A DNA stretch of 64,000 nucleotides from Pohlia nutans (lineage: Eukaryota > Streptophyta > Bryopsida > Bryales > Mniaceae): assembly GCA_022496805.1 (NCBI GenBank), contig CM040089.1, forward strand, positions 42,144,372-42,208,371, written 5' to 3'. The notes beneath the pieces were generated by a model. The model had not been told where the DNA came from, made no database searches, and worked only from the letters and a program-made list of their open reading frames with translations. Below, piece after piece: positions 34,946 through 44,324 of the stretch. The translations under genes and the position numbers were made by a program. The first letter of the stretch is position 1, and each line of letters begins with the position of its first letter.

Positions 34946-35515
34946 CCCCTAAATGTCCAACCGTCTAGAATGTGGACGATGGACAAAATCAAACTCAGAT
35001 TTCTCATTAGTCATTGGCTTTATGCAGCGTGGATTTTTTTATTGTATATTTTATGGGAAGTTAGCTTCATGCATGTGTGATCCGATTAGAAAGGGGATGA
35101 TTTGTGAAATTTCTATGCCTTATTTCATGTTGTAGTGATTTACCCAAAATTTCAAAGATTTCAGTGTAAAAGTGCTCTTAACAAAGTCAACTCATTAAAT
35201 GAAGCAACCAAAAAATCTCCAAAAATCACTACACTTATAATATTACATTTCAACCAATCACAAAAAAATTCATGTACAAATTTTCAATATCTTATTCATA
35301 ATCAAATTACAAAAGAATTTCAAATTTCAAATTTCAAATTTTGTACAAAAATATCGGTGATAGCAATTTCAGATCTAATTGTATGGATAGAATCTAAAAT
35401 TCATAATGTACAACTTTTATTCATAAATCAAATTCAAAATATCCCTCTTGGTTGCATTTTATGATGCATCTTTGGAAAACTGCCGAATTTGGAGAGGGAT
35501 GAGGATGTTTAGGAG
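34946..35515 (-). mobile_element. TTAA element, family E copy 4 (570 bp)
   Basis: TTAA at 34942-34945 precedes CCCCTAAATGTCCAACCGTC. It ends GAGGATGTTTAGGAG before TTAA at 35516-35519. It is full length and inverted relative to copies 1 and 2. Its right TTAA is shared with the next element. Confidence 0.88.
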
Positions 35516-35519
35516 TTAA

Positions 35520-36056
35520 TCCTTTAACGTCCCGATTCAACATGTTTTCAAAGAAGCATTATAAAATGTATGATGAAAACCAAAAATGGGGTGGATGGTC
35601 AAAGCAAAGTTGTAAATGTCAATGTGAAGATCACATCTATACGGTTGGATTTATTCTATTTTTATTTAATATTTTTATATTAATTTTGCAAGGTTTTCTC
35701 TTGAAATTCAATTTAAAATCCCAAATTAACACAAAAATATTTAAAAAAATATTGTAACGAAATTGGAACATGCACTACGAGATCGTATGGTTTCCATTAT
35801 TTGATTCTACTTATTTTGGAAAATCATATTTAAGGTCTCACTTTTTGAACTAAGAATGAAACTTGACATAAACCAATTCTGTCGTTTAAAAAAAATCATA
35901 ATAACCTATTTTGAAGATCCAAACTGTACAAAGGATAGTCAACTTGCTCAAGAATCAAGAGAAATTTTGGTGGATGAAAACTGTCCAATTTGGATGAGAA
36001 TATAGCAGTATCAATCTGTGCGTCGTCCACATCGTGGACGTTGGTGCGTTAAAGGG
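35520..36056 (-). mobile_element. TTAA element, family F copy 2 (537 bp)
   Basis: It begins TCCTTTAACGTCCCGATTC directly after the shared TTAA and ends GTTGGTGCGTTAAAGGG|TTAA. The interior is the reverse complement of family F copy 1. Confidence 0.87.
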
Positions 36057-36283
36057 TTAAATGAGGTAAAAATGACATAACATTCAGTAGCCTTCAAGAA
36101 GGTTGCCTTTTTGTTTCATCCACCTTTATATATGGAGTGACCAATGATTTGTAATTGAATGGGATATTGTATCAGATAAACAATTATAGGACACTGTTGA
36201 ATTGTGAGAGAGTGCTTTTGATTACTGTTCACCATGGTGGGCTGCTCTTGCGTAATGCCGCCTGTCCCCATAGCTACTGATGT

Positions 36284-36344
36284 GATGTAGAATATCCCAC
36301 ATCATTTCATTGAAAGGATGAAATGATGTGGGATATTCCACATC
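36284..36344. repeat. 27-bp-arm hairpin inside element O copy 1
   Basis: GATGTAGAATATCCCACATC..TTTCAT pairs with ATGAAATGATGTGGGATATT..CACATC across a short loop. There is one mismatch relative to the perfect version at 40208-40267. Confidence 0.9.
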
Positions 36345-36384
36345 ATTATGTTGCGGAGAAGGCAGCAGTCATAGAGGCTACTGA

Positions 36385-36747
36385 GGGCCGCTTCACACTA
36401 TGGCCGTCCAAGTCGAGAGGCCGTGGGATTGAGAGTCCAAACTTTGTTGAGAGTCCAAAGAAATCTACTGAAAATAGGCATAAAATATAGTTTTCATTTT
36501 TTATGAAAAGAAATCGACGGCCTCTCGACCATAGTGACGGGTCTTGCAAAATGTAGGACCCAAACTTCCTCTCGAGAGGCCGTCACCTTGGTCAAAAAGT
36601 GTTGCCATGTAAGCATTTTGAAGGTCCACGGCCTTTGGACTTTGGCCTCTTGTGTGAAGGGTCGAGAGGCCGAAACCATGGTTTCTTGCAATTTGATTGG
36701 TGGAAATCGACGGCCTCTCGACCTTTGGCCATAGTGTGAAGCGGCCC
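36385..36747. mobile_element. GGGCCGC inverted-repeat element (363 bp) nested in element O
   Basis: The ends are GGGCCGCTTCACACTATGGC and the inverted GCCATAGTGTGAAGCGGCCC. An inner inverted copy of CGACGGCCTCTCGACC also occurs. The 3-bp duplication TGA flanks it, and the empty site CTACTGAATGTT is preserved at about 40301. GG(G/C) ends with a 3-bp duplication suggest PIF/Harbinger. Assignment is tentative because that superfamily prefers TTA/TAA. Confidence 0.85.
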
Positions 36748-37291
36748 TGAATGTTATGGAAGTTAGCAGCGAATTGTGAGAGGTTTGATCCCTGCCATTT
36801 TTGTCCAAAAGCCACAATCCTAAACATTCCTCCTTTCAAAAAATGATCATTTTCAACCTCTTTTATGCATGTCAGCCATGATGGGAAAATTAGCTCACCT
36901 AACTCTTTCGCTTATAATAAGTTATGATCCCCTCAGTGATGAAAAAGTCAACAGTCAAAGTTTTTGTTTTGTTTATTTTCCTCTATCCTTATGATACAAA
37001 TCAAAGTTGAATTGCAAAGAAGTACTGTACTACACGATTGGCTTAGGCACTAATTATATTATTTTAATAAGGGCTGAAATATTAAGACATTTTTCCACTT
37101 TTTTTCAAACTTAGAGATTTTATTTTTCAAAATGTATAAGTGTCAATTTTGTTTTTAGAAAATTAATTAAATATTTGGCACCCTGTTGTTGAATCCAATC
37201 TTGCACTACGGTACCAATGCGGGGGATTTGTTTGGAATTTGAGTTTATAAAGGTTGGCGCTAACAAATTCCAAAACCCTAGAAAGCCTTTA

Positions 37292-37873
37292 CCCCTAAAC
37301 GTACCAGGGTGTCCCTAGAATTGACAATTTGAGAAAAAACATCATAAACTACTATTTAGAAGAATATTTTGGAATTGATATACAAATGAAAGTTCTAGAT
37401 TTTGAATTTTAAATTCCATCCGTACAGTTTGATTCACTAATACTATCACCAATATTTAATTATAAAATTTGAAAGTTAAAATAAAAAATTCCTTCTAAAT
37501 TCGATTACAAACAAAATTTTAATATTTTTTTGAGTAAAATTTGTTGGAATGAGTTTTTAAATGAGATACTCTTAAACGTGGCAATTCTTTGAAATTTTTG
37601 TGTTTCTTAAATCTATGACCTCATTTTTGCAAGGCCACTTTTGAACTACAGTCAATGCAATTTTGGCTTGGTCAACGACTTGACATACTTCTACATTTGT
37701 AATTTTAGAAAAATATGTACTCAAATATGACTAAATCCAACCGTTAGATAGAACAACAACTTGGTGAAGAATCTCCAAAAAATTGGATGACTTTCATCCA
37801 AGCATTGATGAGAACGTGAGAAGAGTTTGAATTTGTTAGTCGTTCACTTTCTGGACGCTCTGACGTTTAGGGG
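37292..37873 (+). mobile_element. TTAA element, family G copy 1 (582 bp)
   Basis: It begins CCCCTAAACGTACCAGGGTG after TTTA and ends GGACGCTCTGACGTTTAGGGG|TTAA. It is collinear with copy 2 at 52950-53529 over its whole length. Confidence 0.88.
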
Positions 37874-37987
37874 TTAAGGTTACAGTTGATTATTTGATAT
37901 GAGCGGTTCTCAATTGTGGCTCATTGTGGGTTCAAATTAAAGTAGACGTCTATCTTTGAAACATGAGTGTCTAGACCGAAATGTCTT

Positions 37988-38270
37988 TTATCCCTAAATG
38001 CCTACAACCCTTTTTAGATTTGGAGAATTGCAAGGATGCATTATAAAATGGAATTTAGAAAAATATTTTGAAGATAAATAGAACTTTGGTCCTCTTTCGA
38101 GGCTGGTGTGAATAAAGTATTTGTACATAATGTTCATGACCTAGTGCCCACTAGACATAGGGCCATTGGAACAAAACTACTCTCCTTTGCTAAGAATAGA
38201 CACTTTAGTAACTCGTAACCAGTAAAAGTTACCATAGACTTATCTTTTGGATATGTGAAGAGTATAAATT
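37988..38270. repeat. Truncated family E end fused to dispersed repeat P
   Basis: ATCCCTAAATGCCTACAACCC..GCATTATAAAATGG (37990-38060) is the 5' end of a family E element. Repeat P follows (TCCTCTTTCGAGGC..CTAGTGCCCACTAGA..AATAGACACTTTAGTAACT..GTAACCAG), recurring at 60195-60385. Confidence 0.6.
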
Positions 38271-38864
38271 GGGATTTGGTAAATTTTCAGAACAAAATCT
38301 TCAAATTTTTTTACAAAAAGTAGTGTTTGAAAATGAATGCCTACATCCAATCTCGGTTGCAAAATTGATGGCCTTAAATACACTCAATATAAATATAATT
38401 TTTATGACCTTTGAGATAATGATAGAATTAAGGTCCTTGTCCAAAAAGAAAGTAGAAAAAAATATGATTTGATATACATTTTGCTTGTTTTATACCAACT
38501 TTGTTGATTGGTACGTAACTACTTTTTCAATTTTGGCCACTTCTACGTAAATAAAAAATTTATAACTACTTATTGAAGATCATTTTCTTAAATTTTTTTG
38601 GTAGACTTCATAAAACAACAAATGTTTTATTTTATTGTTATTTACTTTTTTACAAAATTCAAACTTATAATGTATTTTTGAACCCTGCATTGTTGAATGG
38701 TCATAAGAGTTAGAGGTGGTAGACTTTTTCGTGCTTTCACCCATATGGGGTTCCAATTACAAACACAATCATAAAAACAGTTCACTGTGTAGTGTATTTT
38801 GGATTTTCTATTTTTTCTACTTAAACTAAATTTAGGCCATGAAAATGAGTTCAATTGCATTTGA

Positions 38865-39180
38865 CCTTAACTAACAAAATGAAGCTTACCAAGTCTAGTT
38901 TCTACTCTAGTACTTTGAATTTTTGGGAAACTATGCAAATTGAGTGTTTTATTGGAGCTACAAGTTAGACATATATTACCATAGTGTAGGAAAAAATTTA
39001 AATTTAGATACACTAATGATTTTCATTTCCTGTAATGTTCTTCATTGTAATTTACACCAGTGGTAAAAAATTGGAATTTTTGTGTACATTTTGTAATTGA
39101 TATGAATTTTCTTTACAAATTACTTCAAAAAATCATAGTAATCTCAAATTTCCACCAAAAGTTGTGAAAAAATCATGGTT
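38865..39180 (+). repeat. Degraded family K sequence
   Basis: AAAATGAAGCTTACCAAGTC, CTAGTTTCTACTC and ATTGAGTGTTTTATTG match the interior of the element at 26335-26873 on the same strand. The ends are not recognisable. Confidence 0.5.
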
Positions 39181-39999
39181 TGTAGTAGACACCAGTGAAG
39201 GTAAGGAATATGTAGCTCATTAGCAAAAAGGCTTATAGGAATTTTTTTTTCAGCCTTAAAAAGCTGATGCCACTTTGTTTTTGTTGAATACCGAAGGCTG
39301 CCTACCTTGTGGAAGTATGACGAATGGGCTACATTGGTGGATTTTATCAAGAGCACAACAGGCGAAGATCATATGTTGTACGTTGAATCATACTTTGAAT
39401 CTTCGGCCGTGTACAATATATGACCCGCTTGGGCTCAAGAAGAGGCGATTTAGGGTTTAGGGGACAAACGTCAGGGCCAACAAAGGTAGTGGCAGCAGGT
39501 CACAATGACGTCACTAGGGCTAGGGTAGATCGAGCCAACCTAACAATCAGGCCACACATCATGCGACAGTGGAAAGCATTAGGCAATTATTCCATTTAAT
39601 TTTTTTTCCTTTGTTGATCTTAGCCACATATACAAATGTAGCCACCTGGCGAAATTTCACTCACTTTAACTTCACTGGTAGACACATAGCTTCATGTACT
39701 AAAAATATAAATTTGAATTTTATCTTATTTATAGTGGCAAAATTGAATGTGACATGTATAGCTTGAAGGAGTGTGCCCATGAGAGACTCGCGCCGATTCT
39801 CTGCAAAGAGAATAAACCAATTTTAGCTCTTGCTTTGGATAAGAGGACGGTGCTAGAGTGATAGGACGGGTTTGGCACTTCTTCAAACCAAGGCCGCTGC
39901 TTTTTAGAGACCCGCTCTCACTTTTGTTAGAGAAGAATAAGAGGAGGTTGAACAGTGAACCGGTTGTTTATTACCTGCAAGAGCAGGGCTGGATGCTTC
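39181..39999. other. Gene-free stretch
   Basis: No gene is recognised. Short plus-strand frames near 39275-39460 and 39569-39766 lack any family resemblance. Confidence 0.3.
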
Positions 40000-40314
40000 C
40001 ATAACATTCAATAGCCTTTCAAGAGGTTGCCTTTTAGTTTCATCCACCTTTATATATGAAGTGATCAGTGATTTGTAATTGAATGGACTATTGAATCAAA
40101 TAAACAATTACAAAACACTGTTGAATTGTGATTGAGTGCTTTTGATTACTGCTCACCATGGTTGATTGCTCTTGCTTAATGCCACATGCCCCCATAGCTA
40201 CTGATGTGATGTGGAATATCCCACATCATTTCATTGGGGGATGAAATGATGTGGGATATTCCACATCATTCTGTTGGGGGAAGGCAGCACTCACAAAGGC
40301 TACTGAATGTTATG
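40000..40314. mobile_element. Hairpin element O copy 2 (315 bp, uninterrupted)
   Basis: The terminal inverted repeats are CATAACATTCAATAGCCTT and AAGGCTACTGAATGTTATG. At 40208-40267 it holds a perfect 27-bp palindrome arm pair (GATGTGGAATATCCCACATC.. and its exact reverse complement) around the 6-base loop TGGGGG. This copy supplies the empty site for the insertion at 36385. Confidence 0.88.
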
Positions 40315-40866
40315 TCATGGGGAGCATGAGCTGGAGATTTCTTGAGCCTCTAAAAATGGCTGGCTTACCATGCTGTAAATTTCTGAAAATGAAGGGAACC
40401 TAAAATCTGAAACCCCTCACTCCCCGCCCATGAAAGGTGATCAGATATTATATTCCCACAAACTAAACGTAGGTGTCCAGCTCATTCTTCCCAACACTGC
40501 GCAGTAAATTTTGTTACTGTTAAAAAAATGCACGTTGACATGCACAAAACGTTTTTCCTGCAGGGCATGTGCTTGGATCAACAGTGGGTGACTACAGTAC
40601 CTTTTGATTGGCCATCTCACTGTGTACGTATTAATTTTTCTTTCACGTCATTGATGGCACCAAACTGAAGTGAAGTGTTTGTTGTGCACAAATGCAACAA
40701 TTGATGTACAGTTAGAATTTGCTTACAGTGAGAAAATATCTTCAGTCAAAGCTCTTGTACTTCAACTCATGACTTCTAGTTGGCTCTTATGCTTTTCGGT
40801 GGCACAGTGTTCATTGTTCTGCATCTTTATAACAGCAACCACATTCCATGATGCGGTAGTAGTTAA

Positions 40867-41408
40867 CCCCTAAGTGACCGAATGACCATTTTATGGTCGC
40901 TGCCCTTTTTTTACGGGCTGCCCGAGATGAAAAATAAACTTTTTTGAAAAATAAAAAATATTTTCAAATAGGAAATCAAGTCTACTTTCCAACCCAATTT
41001 GAATTATGTCAATCCGAGTTAAACTCCATCAAGGAGAAATTTTCAAAGACAAACACCTCAACATTGTCCTAGTGTTACAAAACTTACTATTTCGGGAAAG
41101 TAATGATATTCCCTCTTTGAATTTTTTTGCTTTTTTGAACTTTAGAATAGAATGTCTAGTTTCAACCAATCGTACCAAATTTCAAATTCTAAAAATAAAA
41201 TTTGTAATTTTGGTGAATATTCAACGATAAATGCTTCTAAATTTGTTTAATGAGTATCGAAAACATTTTTTGAAAGTTTGACCATATGGATAATTACTAA
41301 ACATCGTGCTTCTCATTTTCTCTTTTGAACCATACTTCATCGAAGTTGTAGAAGCAACATTTTATAGCACATTTAGGTTTGGCCCTTACCCCCTCTGTCA
41401 TTTAGGGG
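40867..41408 (+). mobile_element. TTAA element, family J (542 bp)
   Basis: TTAA flanks both ends. It begins CCCCTAAGTGACCGAATGACC and ends CCCCCTCTGTCATTTAGGGG. The interior is shared with 25200-25470. Confidence 0.85.
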
Positions 41409-41829
41409 TTAAGGTAGATGTTCATATTTCCGTCCAAATTTCAGGTTTGCATGGTTAGGTCTGTGAAAGAAAAAGTTTATTATTTTTGGATGCTCCGCAA
41501 AGCTCGTGCAAAGGCATCCCCAATAGGAACACATTTTTTGAATATGTCTACAATTTTCTGTGAATTTCTAAGTCTAAAAGCGTAGAGTGGCCATTACTCG
41601 TGCATAGGGTTCGTGCTTTATCCACAGGTTGGATTCTCAAAATTAGCCAATAAAAGAGTAATTTTTTGGGTGCTTTTTCAAACTTGGCCGGGCGGTTTTA
41701 AGGACCCAGCCCCGAAATGTAGGGATCGACATTGGGACCCACACGGAATTCAACACACCTACCTTGATGTTAGGGCTTCTCAAACATGTCGTAATAGAGA
41801 GGGACAATTGTATTGGGTACATGAATGTG

Positions 41830-42257
41830 TTGTAAGAGCAAGCCCAGCAGTTCCAGAACAAATATGTCCGCCAAGCATTAATTTGAGGGCCACTTTTAAC
41901 TTAGAGGAATGTTATACAAGAAGTAGCCCAACAACATTCCTTGAGCGAACACCAAGGCAACTTATAAAATGAAGATTTTATGAAAGTAACTTGATGACCT
42001 TGAAGCACGGGCTGGTGAATAGTCTTCAAGCTCGTTATTTAATTGTTGATTGAGCATCTTTGCTCGTTTGGTGTGAGAAATTTGCTTGCGCCAAAGCTTC
42101 TGTAGATGGCGGGGAAACCTCAAACTTTGGCTTCAAAAACTATTTTTTAGCGTGAGTGGGTAGTTGCTGGGCCAAACTTCGAAGCAAGTGGAGATGACTA
42201 CACCAAATCTTGACGTTGGTCCCTCCAAAACACCTGATGTTGGGCATGCTCTAAGGT
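41830..42257. mobile_element. Possible GAGCA-type MITE (about 430 bp)
   Basis: AAGAGCAAGCCCAGCAGTT at the left and GATGTTGGGCATGCTCTAA at the right are inverted (AGAGCAWGCCCARCA). The target duplication is ambiguous (TA/TAA). The long plus-strand frame to the left (41613-41972) is not a recognised protein. Confidence 0.4.
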
Positions 42258-42282
42258 ACTTCACCCTATTCCCACACTACAA

Positions 42283-42401
42283 TACTAGTAGAAAAGGTGG
42301 CACTGCCGAGGGAGATTCCCATGCAAAATCATTGTGCATGCGTGGACCTAGGCATACTTGCTTGGGTATCTCTCTTGGTAGTGCCACCTTTTCAACTAGT
42401 G
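42283..42401. mobile_element. CACTA-type MITE, copy 3 (119 bp)
   Basis: It runs TACTAGTAGAAAAGGTGGCA (first C mutated to T) to GTGCCACCTTTTCAACTAGTG. It is flanked by CAA on both sides (42280-42282 and 42402-42404). The interior matches the copy at 11525. Confidence 0.85.
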
Positions 42402-42404
42402 CAA

Positions 42405-44004
42405 GGAAACTAGTTGATTCTCATTGCTATTTTGAGCCATAAACAACACTTGTTTAGTTAAAAGTGCACATAGCCATGTGCACTATTTTTTTGTCACATA
42501 GGACAAGGGTTTCCTTGATTTCAGTTAGTGAACAACAACGGGTTTTCTTGTAGTGCCACCCCAATTCAAGAGTAACCCATGAAAATTGATTTTCTTTTTT
42601 CTTGACGTAATCAATGGGAGTTGAAACATTTGGTGCTTCAAGCAAAAATAGTCAAATTGTGACAATAGAAAATTCCCCTACATGATCTCAACTTTTAAAT
42701 TGATGGAATATTACTGGAATGTTGAAAAATATGAAAGACAACTTGCATTGTGATTTTTTTTCCATTTGCTAATACACTCATCTCAAATTTCGGATTGCAC
42801 CTTCACTTACTAAGTGTGAAGGACAGGATCCGAACAAATGTCACTCACTTCTAGGTTCAGTTACCTTATAGAATGAGAATCACATCAAATGGCAATCCAG
42901 AACGTACTCCACTACAATTGTTCTATCTCAGTCAAGATGTGGCTGGGTTGTAGTTTATTAATTCAAAATGGCTGCACCTAAAGTGATACAATGCCATATG
43001 CACTCCATCTGTTCACGGATTGTACTCATGATTGTGATGACAAATTTCTAATGCAGCGTTGTAAAGTATGTGAACCTATAACGCCCTAACTTCTGGCAAA
43101 AACCAAAAATAAATAAAATGGGGAACAAATCATTGGGCGAACCCATGTAGTAGAGGAATCATCGCAGAGCACATCCACATTTTGCTCATTATATTAAATC
43201 CTGTACATGATTCAATTTGTGAACTTCATCACCTGGAATGGGAGTCTACCCGCATCCCTGCCAATCTAAGTTACATGTATCTGCATGCTCAGATTAACAA
43301 ATCATTAATCACAAACTACTTCGATCAGTCTAGAATACTACTCTTTAAAACTGATCTGCTTATGTTACACCATACTTACCCTACAAAACTCCAGCATGCA
43401 TTTCTACAACACAAGATTGCAGCATCACAATCTCTCTCCCAGCATCGTAACACTCTTCAATGTGATCCCTCACTCTCGGGAGCCAAAAATTTACCCTCAC
43501 TCTCGTGAACCAAAAAGTTTACCCTCAAACGGTACAACTTGGCATTAAGGTACACACACCCATGATTTCCGTCACTTAACTTGAATCTGTCCCTAGAAAT
43601 AAGACAACATTTATATGTTAAAAAAGTAATGTAAAAGTTCCGTCTTTTGCAAGGTGCCTCAACCCAATATTAGGTGACGGTTAAAAATTCAAGCCCCTTT
43701 GATGACAGAAATGGAAAACTTCATAATTACATCTTCATTTTAGAAAAAGCACAAAATATACATTTCCAGGACTTCCAGTTTTTTTTTTCCCATAAAAAAA
43801 TTTCTGATTTTCCATTCCCTTCATGATCGAGAAATGCAACTGATTTCCAACATTCTTGCGGTCCTCTGTAAATTGCCGCAATGATGCTGAAAACCGATCT
43901 TCCAATAAAAGTAGATTATTTCAAGAGCATCATAGAGTGAGAGCCTTCCCGATTATGATTCATGAAAAAGTCTCACCATAATCACAGTGAAAACTTTACT
44001 TTGT
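42405..44004. other. Gene-free stretch, possibly including the DMP 3'UTR
   Basis: No gene is recognised. It lies downstream of the minus-strand DMP-type gene. A donor-like CAAG|GTAAGTAG just past that stop (about 44295) suggests a 3'UTR intron, so part of this stretch may be transcribed. Confidence 0.35.
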
Positions 44005-44254
44005 TTAAACCCTTAAAAGGACCAAGGAGCCTGAAAATTCATGATTGGTCTATTGAAAAAATATGATTGGATTTCGAGCAAGTCCTATGTGGACTTCCTT
44101 TGGGTCAAATTTATTTGTGTTATGATCAAATACAATGTTCTTCACTGATTCGGACGGTGATATGAAACTTGACCCATCTGAATTATATTTTTACAATATG
44201 ATTGATTGAATTTTTCATTTTGAAACCATGAATCCTTGATCCTGTAGGAGTTAA
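44005..44254. mobile_element. TTAA element, family A copy (about 245 bp)
   Basis: It runs TTAAACCCTTAAAAGGACCAAG to AACCATGAATCCTTGATCCTGTAGGAG|TTAA. The interior matches 2848-3080, including GTTCTTCACTGATTC and CATCTGAATTATA. Confidence 0.75.
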
Positions 44255-44324
44255 AGTGATGGAAATGAGTGGGTGATTCTAGCTACTTACCTTGTAGAGC
44301 GAGCATTGTCGGTGAGCCGGGGCC

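Larger units (their letters stand above)
36075..36758. mobile_element. Hairpin element O copy 1, with a nested insertion
   Basis: The terminal inverted repeats are CATAACATTCAGTAGCCTT and AGGCTACTGA[insert]GAATGTTATG. Near-identical sequence without the insert lies at 40000-40314. It contains a near-perfect hairpin at 36284-36344. I find no protein-coding capacity. Confidence 0.85.

Noticed and set aside
41613..41972. 119-residue frame with many Cys and Pro
   Set aside because: No recognisable domain. It partly overlaps a probable MITE, and there are no homologues I can name.
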